Shown piece by piece: positions 22,030-33,372 of a stretch of 64,000 nucleotides of DNA. The notes beneath the pieces were generated by a model. The model did not search any database. It had not been told where the DNA came from and saw only the letters and a list, made by a program, of their open reading frames with translations. The stretch covers positions 2,914,001 to 2,978,000 of the forward strand of contig NC_090771.1 of the NCBI RefSeq assembly GCF_001761485.1, in the 5' to 3' direction. This DNA comes from Yarrowia lipolytica (taxonomy: Eukaryota; Ascomycota; Dipodascomycetes; Dipodascales). The first letter of the stretch is position 1. Each line of letters opens with the position of its first letter. Position numbers and translations under genes: made by a program.

Positions 22030-23110
22030 GTGAGGTCCGTTCAGAAAGAAAAAAGATAATCTAGAGGGGGGTATGAGAAAAAGTTAGTAACAAAACACCG
22101 CAAGTGGGTGAGAAACCTAGCATAATGGCTAGTAGACAAATAATAACAAATAAGAAACATAAGCACAAAAGAGACGTCAGGGTGCCAAACAAACGACTGC
22201 AACAGAGAAGAACGAAGCGAGACAGCGAAAGGTCGGAGATGTGAGAAGCCAGAACTAATCGAGACAGCGCAGGGTCAGTATGAACTGTGGTAAGTAGAAA
22301 CGATGTGACATGGGGGATGGTGTAATATGAAGGGCTGAGAAAAACCGAAGAGAACACAACAGATGAATCACCGATAAAAATGAATTAGCGGGAAAGATTG
22401 TGGATGGAGAGCGTCTGAGCGGCAACGGTGAGAAGATGAAAAATAGAAAGACATGAATATCAAAATAAGAGCTCGAATCACCACATACGGTGAGTGTGTG
22501 GTCATCACACGGTCGACGAAGTGACGGTCAGCATAGAAAAGGAACATGTCAGGACAGGGCGACAGCGACACTCAAGCTGAGATGAGAGAAACACACACGG
22601 TTAGTGAAAGGGTGCGGGCACAAAAGGAACAATAGAAAACAAGAAGATCATAAATTATGGGTAAAACTGGTATACAGTTGTGCGTCGCTCAGAGTCGACA
22701 GAATTATCACATGATGATAATGGCGAACGAGTCGCTGGAAGACAAAAGTAGAACAGAAAAATGTTGCAGAGTCATGGCGTATAAAGGACACCGAAACAAG
22801 AAAGAAACGAAAGTGGTTGGGAATGTGAGTGGCAAAAGGGAAAGGAAAGAGTGAAATGAAAAGAAAGAAGGGAATAGGAATAGAACAAAAAAAGAAAAAA
22901 AAGAGGGAAAAAAGAAACAGAAAACATAGTCTGGCCATAATAAATGGCTCCGTGAGCGGCAAAAAGTCGGGAGAGTAGGAGAAGGGTAGCCGTCGAGAAA
23001 GGTGATGGAAAGTAGTTGGGTATAAAGACTCGTTGGTCGGTAAGGTGTCATCAAAGCTCGAATGGCAGAGTAGGCAGATAAGCAAGCATGTTGACTATGA
23101 AGAAGGAACA
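22030..23110. repeat. Long purine/pyrimidine-asymmetric tract
   Basis: Over about 1.1 kb the + strand is dominated by A and G; around 22850-22920 it is almost pure purine. The minus strand is therefore C/T-rich and shows overlapping open frames simply because stop codons need purines. It is not a simple tandem repeat. Confidence 0.65.
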
Positions 23111-23187
23111 TGACGCCCTCTCGATAAATAAGGCAGTGAAAAATGAAGTCACAATCGTAAGCACTTGATGTCAGCGGGGCGACGTTT

Positions 23188-23209
23188 GGTTCGGTTCGGT
23201 TCGGCTCGG
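23188..23209 (+). repeat. GGTTC-type pentamer tandem repeat
   Basis: There are four head-to-tail copies of GGTTC, the last with a T-to-C change, ending in CTCGG. It lies at the downstream edge of the purine-rich tract. Confidence 0.8.
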
Positions 23210-26200
23210 TGGCGCCGGGTATTCGGTGGCATGTTCACACTGTGCATGTTGCCTTGGGCACCCTTCTGTCGAGGATAGATCCAAAATAAAATGGGGGAGG
23301 CCCATATTATATACGGGCCGTCTCCTTGATGGTCCCTCAAGGTTTTCGGAGAACTCAAACAGGACCAGCCCGTATAAGATTACGGTGGAACGTTAAAACA
23401 AAGGCTTTTTGTTACATGAGTGGTGTACATTCACAGATACATACAAGTTATTATGCCATAAAGGGGGAAAAAATAGCCAATTTCCCGGGGAAAAAATATG
23501 ACAGACAGTTTATACTACTGTAAGGGCTCAATCTGATTCAAACAATCAACGGCTTTCGGATATTCTCATTGTTGAAATTCTAAGAATTGCGGAAGGCGAA
23601 ATAGAGTTATCATCCATTGCATCAGTACAGAAAAGACGCGAAGAGAAGTTTTGACAGAAAGGGACACTGCAACTGTAAATATGGGGCTCTGAAACGGAAG
23701 GTGCTGGCACCTCCATTGCGGGGGTTGGGGGTCACAAGGGGCTCCTCTTTCTAGTTCTAAGAGCCTATTGTTATCTGCGAGTATTCGTGAATAATACAGG
23801 CTAATTGTTATTGATGAAAGAATGGTGTCTGAGCGGCGTTGCAGCCTAATGCTCATCTTGCACACAGTGTCAGTCCCGTGTACGTTGCTTGACAACCTTA
23901 TCTGAAACCAGTCATTCTTCGTGTGATTTTTTGCTCTTATAGGTAATAGGGAGATCACACCATGGGTTATATTTCGTAAACCAGTCATGCAGCACGTACG
24001 TAGTGTTTAGAGGGAGGAAATCCGGGCGAAGGGAAGAGCACGGCGGGGTGGATTATGGTTCATACTACAAGTAGCAAATCATAGGCCTCACACTCCAAGT
24101 GTTGTATCGTACATGCTCTACTGTGATTCCTCCGTACTTGTACCATACCCTTAGAAGTACTTGTATTTGCTGGTACGCTGTTACTGTAAACCCAATAACA
24201 GGGTCAACCACTGAGTGTTTATAGTTACAAGATTTCCCACTTCCAGCTGTGCCTCTTTTCCTTGCCACCACTAAAGCGGTCGCGGGACGTGGTGGAAGAT
24301 GCAAGAACTGCTGTCAATGGCAAACTACGTTTGTGGGGTTGTAGGTTTATCAGTCTGACTTGAGAAGTCAAGGCATTGCTGTGCGAAATGGTTGCGGCGA
24401 CACGTACAACTTGTACGTTCCTCAACCGTATTGTAGGTTTGTCACTGGGAATACGGGGGTCCAAATCTTATCCTATCTCAACGACATAAGCGAAATGGAT
24501 TGGGGTTTGGGCTCGCTGGTGTACGTACATGCCAAGAAGCGATGTGAAGACATCAATATTGCGCTATCCTAGAAAAAGTTGCTTCTTGGATCTTTACCTG
24601 AATATTCAAAACTCAGCCTGGCCTCTGTAAGCCCAGACCCAAAGCTACAAATGTGTGAGTAAGAACTGCTGCGTCCACAAAGGAAATAATGTAGAAGTGG
24701 CGGCTTCACCGATATATTGGACACAAGGAAAAGTATAAGAGGCATATAGAGCAGGGATACATACGAGTACTCATGATGTACTTGTATTAGTAGTCAGAGA
24801 ATGAATGGAAAAATCCCACTGAGCCATTGTTGAACCGGAATCAAATATATCCGGAAAATTGATTTTCTCTCAAATTGGCCCGCCCGCACGTTTGCGCCCT
24901 TTCCTTCTCACTTTCAATATACACCCACACACCCTTTCCGCACTGTGAAACCTTGGACGTGAGAGCTTCCGGGCGGGCACAGAGTTCAGACAAATATTTT
25001 GACAGAACCTTCTTTTAGGACTGCAACAGAGAGGCACTCTTGAAACGTGCAAATGACCAGCCATCGAAGGTGTTGGGTGTTATTGTTTGGCAGTGTCGCT
25101 ACAAGTAGGGACCTTGTAGCAGCTTTCAATTGGACCCGTGAGTACCTACGATACGATACTAAGACACAGAAGCCTCCGTAGACAGGCCCTCCTGTGATGC
25201 TATATATTTGGTTCGGGCTGGCCCAACATCCCAGTCCAGATCTCTTTGGTTACGGACAAGGATATGTACCCGTACGTATATACTATGTGCTCCGGGTGTG
25301 GTAATCAACAAATTTCCATGGGTATTGAGGATGGATCCGTCATATCTCATTGAGAAGTTCCATACGGTGATCTTGGGGTGATTTATGAAGAGCGTTGTGT
25401 CTATTCACCACCAAACGAGTATGCTGTACAACTACAGGCACTGTAACTACAGTCTTATAGCTACTGTACACGATATGCGGGTTTCGGTCGGAAGAGGGAC
25501 TTCTCTGAAGAATGTCTTACGCCACGAGAATCGGAGAGTAGAAGAGCAAGAGAAACATACTCTCAGGACCACAAAGCGGTGTTCAGAGTGGTGTATGTCA
25601 TCTGAACAGTTATTGGGAAATGTATCTGCAATCACTACGACATATGAACGGCCCACCTTGTTGCTGTCTGAGATCCCTCGGCACATAAAGAGCGTTTGTT
25701 TCTTTTCCCAAATCTCCGAGTTCAAGTCTGTGCCTCGACCGATGTACAAGTACGCGCGTACATACATACGTGCGGATCAATATCTAGCCAAATGAAAGAT
25801 GGACATCCACCACAATCGCTGCCGTTCACAGGGGTGACTTTCAGTTCTACATCGCAGTACGAGTATCAAGGTCGTCTCAATCAAGGATCGGTATGCCATG
25901 TACAACGAATTCCTCAACGTACATGCAGGGCTTCCACAACATTTCTGCCGATCTTACTGCTCCAGGCATCGAGCGTTTGAGAACTACAGTAGCGCGCCAC
26001 TGGGGAGAAATTGTGACAGAAAGACGCGGCTATTTTGGTACAAAGCGTGCCGAAAAATCAACAGAAGCTGACTCTGTCCGATATAGCGGTTCCAGTATTC
26101 TTTTCGTATGTACTAAACGAGGCTCATCTAGTATTTGCCTACAGTAGCTCTGATGTTGACATCTGATAGGAGTTTAACTCGCAAACAAAGAAACAGTCAT

Positions 26201-26785
26201 CTGCTACACATGAACATGCATTTCGGGTTAATAAAGTGGTAGTGCAGATAGCCGAGGCGCAACTCCTCAATACAATCAGCAGCACGAGATGATACAGGTA
26301 ATGACACAAGCCAGGAGAAATTGTAGCTACAACAAAAAGTGTCAAATCTGCAAGCAACCGTTGCTCTAAACAATATTCCGGACATATCTGGGGGCACTTC
26401 TGTTGGTTTCATTTAACTTTGACCTGTAATTCCTGTCACGATAACCCCTTGCTGATAATGATACTTCATCGCGGACAAGTATGTCAATTTGACCCTATTC
26501 CCTAAAAAGGAGACAATATTGATGGTCGGTATAGTTATGATAGATTCTTGTCAGAGGTTGTTGCAGTTTAAAGTGGTTTATGTTTCTAAACATAGGACAA
26601 TATGAAATTATTGTGTCTTCCATAGCTGTCTGTTATACTGTGTCTCTATCGCTCCATATTGGCATAATCTTACATTTATTTGGGGCTACGGTATGTTATC
26701 TTATCTTATCATTAAACTAAAAGAGGTTTAACCTGATACTACCAGTAGTATAGGTACCTGTGCGCTGAGAAGAACGTTGGACGGA

Positions 26786-27886
26786 TTACTTCTTGTCGAC
26801 GACCTTCTTGTCGTCTCCGTAGGCCTTGGTGCCGTAGTTACCACCGTAGCAGATAATGTCCTGGGGTCGGTACTGTTCTCGGCCGGAGAAGAACTCGTCG
26901 AGAATCTGCTTGACACCAGCAGCGTATCGGGCCTGGGCGTCCAGAGAGGTTCCAGACATGTGGGGGGTCATGGCGTTACCGGCACCGTACTTGTTGACCA
27001 TCTTTCTCCAGGGGTGGTCAGCAGGGGCAGGCTGGGGGAACCAGACATCTCCGCCGTAGCCTCGGAGCTGACCAGACTTGAGAGCGGCGGCAACGTCCTC
27101 CTTTACACAGATGGCTCCTCGAGCGGTGTTGACGAGCCAGGCGCCCTTCTTCATGTGGGACAGCAGCTCCTTGTTAAAGAGACCCTTGGTGGATTCGTGC
27201 AGGGGGCAGTTGATGGTGACAACATCACACTGGGCAAGCATGTCCTCGAGCTTCTCAACTCGTCGGGCGCCAATCTCCTTCTCGTCGGCAGCAGACAGAG
27301 GCTGATAGTCGTAGTAGAGCAGCTCCTTGGGGTCGAAGGGCTTGAGTCGCTGGAGCACTCGCTTGCCGATTCGGCCGACTCCGACGGTACCAATGACCTT
27401 ACCCTCAATATCGTAGGAATCCTTGGCAACACCGGCAACGTCCCAGCCGCCGCCTCGAACCTGCTCGTTGGCAGGCACGAAGTTTCGGACAAGAACAAGC
27501 ATGGTCATGACAACGTGCTCAGCAACAGAAGTCACGTTGGAACCAGTGACCTCGAGCACGGCAATGTTTCTCTCGTTGGCGGCAGCAAGATCAACGTGGT
27601 CAGAGCCAACACCGGCAGTGACACAGATCTTGAGGTTCTTGGCCTTGGCAATTCGCTCTCGGGTGATGTAGCCGGGGTGGAAGGGAGTGGTGATGACAAC
27701 ATCGGCATCAACAATCTCCTTGTCGAGAACAGAGTCAGCACCCTCCTTGGAAGAGGTGGTGACCAGGGTATGGCCCTGGGACTCGAGCCAGGATCGGATG
27801 CCGAGCTCGTTCTCGGTGCAACCTAGCAGCTTGGGTTCGTCAGCAGCGTGGGAGCCGGCGTCGTAAAGGATAAGGAGAATCTTCAT
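26786..27886 (-). CDS. FDH1: NAD-dependent formate dehydrogenase
   Basis: The 366-residue enzyme oxidises formate to CO2 with NAD. The frame stays open upstream of the ATG at 27886, but only to a GTG, and homology to yeast Fdh1 starts at [11 protein letters not shown], which fixes the start. The Rossmann motif GVGRIG is at 169-174, and D193 in YYDYQ is placed for NAD specificity. The active-site residues of the family are present: N117 (TGSNV), R256 (NTARG), D280, Q285 and H309 (HMSGTS). There is no presequence, so it should be cytosolic. Y. lipolytica carries an expanded family of formate dehydrogenase genes; this is one member and the number is arbitrary. GT-rich repeats lie just upstream of the start. 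Confidence 0.95.
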   Translation of the reverse strand: MKILLILYDAGSHAADEPKLLGCTENELGIRSWLESQGHTLVTTSSKEGADSVLDKEIVDADVVITTPFHPGYITRERIAKAKNLKICVTAGVGSDHVDLAAANERNIAVLEVTGSNVTSVAEHVVMTMLVLVRNFVPANEQVRGGGWDVAGVAKDSYDIEGKVIGTVGVGRIGKRVLQRLKPFDPKELLYYDYQPLSAADEKEIGARRVEKLEDMLAQCDVVTINCPLHESTKGLFNKELLSHMKKGAWLVNTARGAICVKEDVAAALKSGQLRGYGGDVWFPQPAPADHPWRKMVNKYGAGNAMTPHMSGTSLDAQARYAAGVKQILDEFFSGREQYRPQDIICYGGNYGTKAYGDDKKVVDKK

Positions 27887-30571
27887 TGTAGTGGTTGTGT
27901 TTGTGTTTGTGTGTGATGATTGTAACTGGAGGGGGTATCCAGTGGTATTTATATTGACATCGGAGCTGTTAAAATAACCATGGGTTTCGACTATTCCGTC
28001 AGTCTCCCCCACAAGCCCCAGTCCTTAGTGCTTGTTGAGGCCACTAGCCATTCTCTTGCATCAATGCATGCATATGGCACATTATCGCGATGCTGGAGAC
28101 AAGTAGCGAGCACTCTCAAGCCCAGAGCAATGGCTCACGTGATGCGTGGATACAGGACAATTGCAAAGACATAGCTAACTCGATGTTTTTTGACCGAGAA
28201 TCGTTCCATATTCACCTTCTGATTTCAACCTCATTCTCCTGAAAGCAATGAGATCAGTCCCTCCCCGCACTAGTGTTTCCCCATACAAACCATACTACTA
28301 TTGCGTATTTCCGAGCCGCACGAACCGGCTTGGAATTGTATCCAGGCCCGCTTACACTAGTCTGCAGCTGAGGAGACTAATGCAGAGCAATCAGCTATGT
28401 CTGGACATCTATCACACACGATACCCATCATTGTCTGCTACAAGCAGGTCCTCCTTTACTCGTATACAGACAGTGATACCCTGGTGACCTTGTACAAGAC
28501 CTCATTCTGCTGCGACTTCGAGGATCCCAAATCGCAACTTTTAACCTTCTTGGTCTCGTGTAGAACGTCGTCTCAAATATTTTGGCCGCAGTGTGTAAAG
28601 AGATCATGCATCCTTGGTGTGTACAGTCGTAGGTGTGGACTTTGAGGGGTTAAGAGCTGCAGATAATGGCTCTCGGGCAGACGGGTTCCGGCTGGGCTTA
28701 GGAGCTTATGAGACCGAACACCGACATGCTCCGTACCGCCAGTTGGCACGATTGTATGAAGTATTAACGGAGGACGAACGTATGTGATGATAATGATAAC
28801 GTGATCAAGATTCTTTCAAATGCTGTACCCCGGAACCTAACTGTGAAATTAAACGCGTGGTGAATAAAACGATGCATTCTTACACATATCATAGCTATGG
28901 AAAGACAATAGCCGGGAACCCCTCCTCCGAATATAGTACGACTACAAATACAATAGCTCCAGGAACTGCTCGGCAATTCATGTGCGTACAGTACGTGCAT
29001 GGTTGGATACTTCTGCATCATAAGTAGTCTTGGTGACCACTTTGCTGCTAAAAAGAGATGCGTCACGTGGGCTTTCAGATTACGGCAACTACATACTGGT
29101 GTGTTAGTTTATCACCGGCGAAGTGGAAGTTCATGGCTGACGCAAATGACGTGTTAATTTCCTGTTCATCAAGCCGGTTCATTTTCCCATGTCTAATAAT
29201 ACACAATAATGAGCGAACCCGTATAGCCACCGGTACGTGCGTACGATACAATGTGATACATCCTCATACAGGTTCAGAGACACTTGACCCCCACACCAAC
29301 TTTATCGAAGAGGGGATACTGTTACATCTGTTGGTGTTTGAAGGTGTGAAAAGATGATTCAAGACCGGGTTGCTCTTGATTCAGGACACACAACATTGCG
29401 AGAGTTGATTTCTACACACAGTCGTCACTGTGCCATTCGCTCCCTCTATCACACCGCTAACACGCCGACGTATAATGTACCCTAACCCTGTTACGATTGG
29501 CTCTTGAGTATTTCTGTATCCACTAAGCTTACACCCAAACGCTTCCCTGCTAACAACCATCGCTACTACGGCGCGTCGTCCAGCAACAACGAACTAGGTG
29601 ATGGCCCGTTCATCTAGCCACGGCGGAGGGACGAATTTCTTGACCTTGGAGCAGCCCGTCCACGTTTCCCCCTAATGTCTTTGTGAGCAAAGACTCATTT
29701 TGAGGCTGAGCGATTAACCAATCGTTGCCAACACACCACTATCGTACGTACGTACGTGCGTCATGTCATGGAGATTGTTCCTGCGGTTGACTCTCGTGAT
29801 ACTGTGACTCTTGTGGGTCTCTCCCTTTTGTGAGCGCAGGCTCTTCCGTTGGAGATATGATCGTCGTGGGTCACTGGTTGCTGTGCGCCACGCGCACCTC
29901 TGGTGGCCCAGCTGCTCCTACCATCGCCATCCCCATAGTGGAGATGTGCGTTTACCTAAGAACCAGTGGTTTAGTTTTTACCTACACACCACTGCTGGCT
30001 GTTACAGGCCAGTCGTAGAACCATTCATTGTTCATTGGATGGACCACCTTCTGGAGGGCATGTCAACATTTCTGTCTTGAGAAATGCTGCCTGGATGTTT
30101 TTGGATGGGTGTTGGCTATTTGGTGTTCATCGGTTGCCACCCTGCTACACTGCTGAGAGTGACTAATTTGGCCCTTCCCCTCCTCTCCTGCGCTCACATA
30201 CGGCACCACCCTCCCCACATTCAGTAGTCTTTTCAGACGTAGAAACCGGTCTTTGATCATATATATGCTTGAGTCATACCCACGGCTTTGGACGGCCCTC
30301 TTAAATGGGAACATATTGTTGCAGTGATGTTTTCTCTGCTCTGTGTCTCCTTTTTTTGCTGCTTTTGGTTGCCTCTCTTCTCATTCTCTCATTCTCAGGC
30401 CCAGTGCGCCGGGTAACCTTCACATGCGTCGAAATTTAAGATACTTGGGTCTGCATCAAAAAAAGAGAACAGGATAACCAGAGAAGCACGCCAAAAAAAG
30501 TTAGAGGCAAACGCAGCACAGCTTTCCAGCAGCTAAACACACCACCACCACATTCACGTTGCAACCGAAGC
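27887..30571. promoter_or_regulatory. Divergent intergenic region FDH / CTK1
   Basis: This 2.7-kb shared upstream region has no supported coding sequence; the ATG-like frames are short and lack homology. It contains GTAC tandems at 29743-29760 and a GT-rich FDH leader near 27893-27920. Its length may reflect complex regulation of formate dehydrogenase, but no specific factor site can be named. Confidence 0.5.
29743..29760. repeat. CGTA tetranucleotide repeat
   Basis: CGTACGTACGTACGTGCG is a short self-complementary tandem in the FDH/CTK1 intergenic region. Confidence 0.8.
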
Positions 30572-33175
30572 ATGGAATCTACCCCACGGGCGCCCATGAG
30601 TTGGAACAAGCGTGACGACCGGGATACGAGAGATCCTCCAGATGACCGTGATCGCAGTCACTGGAGACCCCGAAGTGAGCAAAGCAACAGAGGAGCAGGA
30701 AGCTCGCGAAACGACAAGTCCATAAGAGGAGGACGAGGTGGCCGAGGAGGAGGATCTCGCAACAACAGCAGCAGAGGAGGTGGATTCAGAGATGACCATT
30801 TTGGTGGAAGCAGAGATGCGCCTCCCCCACCTCCTCCACGAGAACATGGTGATACGTACCGAGACGATGGCCCTGATCTCTTTAGTGATGGAGCCTGGAG
30901 TGGAGGTCGTTCGACCTGGCAGGATCCTCCTCTTCGAAAAGACTCCTACTCGGGTGATAAGCCCTGGGATCGACTGTCTTCTCGCTACGACAATCGACCT
31001 GATGATACACCGCCTCGCCAACAGCGTTCAACAGGAGGAAGACGACCTGGAGCGGACAACAAGGACTGGCCGGATAGATCTCGAGGCGACAGATCGTGGC
31101 AGAACAGCAGCAGCAACGCGCCATGGCAACAAAACAAGGGTCGAGATGACAGAAGAGACGGTTCAAGCTATAGACCAGACAGTGATCGATACGACAGGGA
31201 TAGAGACATCAGGGATCGGGACAACAGGGGTAGAGACAGCGGGGATGGACGGGGTAACAGAGAAAATAGAGACAGAGAAACAACCCCTCTGTACCGTGAT
31301 AGAAGAGTCTCTGGCCCACCACCTTCTCTTCCATCAACACCTTCTCGTGCGTCCTCTACAGGTCCTGTTCCCCCGTCTTCGGCTCCTCGACCAGGCCAGC
31401 GTCGACCTCTTCCCGACCAGGTCACTTTTGCATCACAGTCTGACAGCGGACCCACCTCCTCGGCTAAGCGGAAACGCAAGAAGGCAGGTGCCAGCACCAC
31501 GGCACTCACAGACTCCAACATTCACAACCCCAACAACCCCAACTACATTGGGTACACAAAAAAGGAAGCTCGAGAACGCGAGCGCAAGAAGCAGGAGACT
31601 GAAGAATTGGACCCCAGCCGGTCGGGATCGGTGGGTGATATTTCTCTGGACAGCTCAAGTCTAGGAAACGGGGGAGGTGCATCGAGTGAGGCGTCTGTGG
31701 CTTCACGTGACGGAAGCAGAGATGGACGAAAACGGCTCAACCCTACGTTCAGTGATTCTTCCGAGTCTCGAAGCCGGTCTGACTTTCAAAATAAGAGACC
31801 GAAACGAGAAGCTTCTACAGGACCGCAGTTTGATGATGACGTACCCTGTTATGGTGATGATGAACCTGGTGAGCCTGTTGTTGCAACCACTCCTGTGGAC
31901 ACAACAAAGCCACGAGTCACCCAACATACCCTTACCAGCAGTATCTTCGAACGTGTTACACAAGTGGGAGAAGGTACGTATGGTAAGGTGTACAAGGCTG
32001 TCAACCAGGTCAGTGGTACCACCTCAGCTCTCAAGCGGCTGCGTCTGGAAACTGAGCGTGAAGGATTTCCAGTCACAGCTCTTCGAGAAATCAAGCTGCT
32101 ACAATCTCTTCGCCATGACAATATCATTTCTCTCAAGGAGATGATGGTGGAGGAGAATGGCGTATTTATGATTTTTGGCTACATGAGTCATGATCTGAGT
32201 GGTATTCTTGCTCAGCCCAACGTGAGGCTTGAAGAGGGACACATCAAATTCTTGTTTCATCAAATTCTGTCTGGCTTGACATACATTCATCAGCGAGGAA
32301 TTTTGCATCGTGATATCAAGGGTTCGAATATTCTGGTGGATGGAGATGGAAACCTCAAGCTAGCTGATTTCGGTTTGTCTCGAACCATCGACCCTTCCAA
32401 CAAGAGAGCCCGATACTCAAACCGAGTCATCACTCTATGGTACAGACCTCCCGAGCTTCTTTTTGGGGCTACTCTCTACGATGGAGCAGTGGACAACTGG
32501 GGGGCTGGATGTCTGCTGGTCGAGCTGTACTCTCGACTGGCTGTGTTCCGAGGAGCAGACGAAATTAACCAACTGGATTGCATTTTCGACATCATGGGTA
32601 CCCCAACCAACGAGTACTGGCCTGATCTGGAGTCGTTGCCGTGGTTTGAGATGCTCAAGTTCAACTACAAGAAGCCCAGCAAGTTCCTGCAGATGTATGA
32701 CCAGGTTTGCAGTAAACCTGCTCTAAAGCTTGCGTCCAAGCTGCTGGAAATGAACCCCGCATACCGGATGACATCACAGGAGGCCATGAATAGCGACTAC
32801 TTCAACGTGGAGCCCAAGGCTGAGCGCCCTCTTGTTCTGAGAGAGCTGGTGGGCGAGTGGCACGAGTTTGATGCAAAGAAGCTGCGACGAGCTAAACGAA
32901 AAGAGGAGGATCTTCGTCGAGGCAAGGAGCGTCGAGAACGAAAAGAGGCGGAGGCTAGGGCTAAAGCCGAGGGACGGCCTGAGGAAAAGCCTGAAGGATT
33001 GGCCACCGGCGGGGGACTTGCTGTTGGTACTTCCGGTCAAGAGAAAGTGACTGCGGAAAACACTACCGAGGCTAACGCCGAACCTCCGTCTGCTCCGGGT
33101 TCTTCCCGGGAACCTACTTGTACCACGGCGCCTCCCAGTGTGCACCCCTCCACAACAGACACAGACACGGCATGA
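30572..33175 (+). CDS. CTK1: CTK1-type cyclin-dependent kinase (RNA Pol II CTD kinase)
   Basis: The 867-residue protein has a ~450-residue Arg/Asp/Gly/Ser-rich N-terminus (RDRDNRGRDSGDGRG-like stretches) and a CDK domain from about 458 to 755. The Gly loop is GEGTYGK (466-472), and the PITALRE-like helix reads FPVTALREIKLLQ. The catalytic loop is HRDIKGSN with D581, DFG is at 599-601, and the activation segment carries NRVITLWYRPPELL. The VTALREIKLLQ helix, GSNIL loop and downstream EPKAERPL resemble yeast Ctk1 (CDK12 class) more than Bur1 or Cdk28. Ctk1 with its cyclin Ctk2 phosphorylates Ser2 of the polymerase II CTD during elongation. A charged helical tail (RRAKRKEEDLRRGKERRE) follows the kinase. 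CDK9/Bur1 is the main alternative. The start is the first ATG after a long leader. Confidence 0.88.
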   Translation: MESTPRAPMSWNKRDDRDTRDPPDDRDRSHWRPRSEQSNRGAGSSRNDKSIRGGRGGRGGGSRNNSSRGGGFRDDHFGGSRDAPPPPPPREHGDTYRDDGPDLFSDGAWSGGRSTWQDPPLRKDSYSGDKPWDRLSSRYDNRPDDTPPRQQRSTGGRRPGADNKDWPDRSRGDRSWQNSSSNAPWQQNKGRDDRRDGSSYRPDSDRYDRDRDIRDRDNRGRDSGDGRGNRENRDRETTPLYRDRRVSGPPPSLPSTPSRASSTGPVPPSSAPRPGQRRPLPDQVTFASQSDSGPTSSAKRKRKKAGASTTALTDSNIHNPNNPNYIGYTKKEARERERKKQETEELDPSRSGSVGDISLDSSSLGNGGGASSEASVASRDGSRDGRKRLNPTFSDSSESRSRSDFQNKRPKREASTGPQFDDDVPCYGDDEPGEPVVATTPVDTTKPRVTQHTLTSSIFERVTQVGEGTYGKVYKAVNQVSGTTSALKRLRLETEREGFPVTALREIKLLQSLRHDNIISLKEMMVEENGVFMIFGYMSHDLSGILAQPNVRLEEGHIKFLFHQILSGLTYIHQRGILHRDIKGSNILVDGDGNLKLADFGLSRTIDPSNKRARYSNRVITLWYRPPELLFGATLYDGAVDNWGAGCLLVELYSRLAVFRGADEINQLDCIFDIMGTPTNEYWPDLESLPWFEMLKFNYKKPSKFLQMYDQVCSKPALKLASKLLEMNPAYRMTSQEAMNSDYFNVEPKAERPLVLRELVGEWHEFDAKKLRRAKRKEEDLRRGKERRERKEAEARAKAEGRPEEKPEGLATGGGLAVGTSGQEKVTAENTTEANAEPPSAPGSSREPTCTTAPPSVHPSTTDTDTA

Positions 33176-33372
33176 TAAGAATTGATCATACCAAGATAAT
33201 ACAAGTTTCGTGCTGTACAGCATGTATGTACTGTACGACACGTCCATCATATAAATTAATCAATCTATGCATTATTTACTACTCCATAACTGTTTTGTTG
33301 CGTACAATGTACTGTATGCACTGTACCGGTCATTTGGAGAGCGTCAACCAATCGTCACCAAACTCGTCAAAA

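Larger units (their letters stand above)
21758..26785. other. 5-kb gene-free interval between convergent genes
   Basis: The 3' ends of DCK1 and the formate dehydrogenase gene face each other across 5.0 kb, so no promoter of either explains the length. All open frames are below 150 codons, without recognisable domains or Yarrowia-like codon bias. The first part (22030-23110) is purine-rich on the + strand. A pentamer repeat lies at 23188, and GTAC-type and CTACAGTA-type motifs are frequent from 24060 to 26150. I see no tRNA, 5S rRNA or transposon ends. Confidence 0.6.

Noticed and set aside
22648-23085. 145-codon minus-strand open frame rich in Phe/Leu/Ser
   Set aside because: It lies in the purine-rich tract, where the C/T-rich strand lacks stop codons by composition; the product is low-complexity with no domain.
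23566-23988. 140-codon minus-strand open frame
   Set aside because: No recognisable motif, no Yarrowia-like codon bias, no conserved start context.
25385-25795. 136-codon plus-strand open frame
   Set aside because: The composition looks random and an antisense frame of similar length overlaps it; no family resemblance.
27887-28012. 42-codon N-terminal extension of formate dehydrogenase
   Set aside because: It starts at GTG, translates GT-rich leader repeats, and homology begins at the ATG at 27886.
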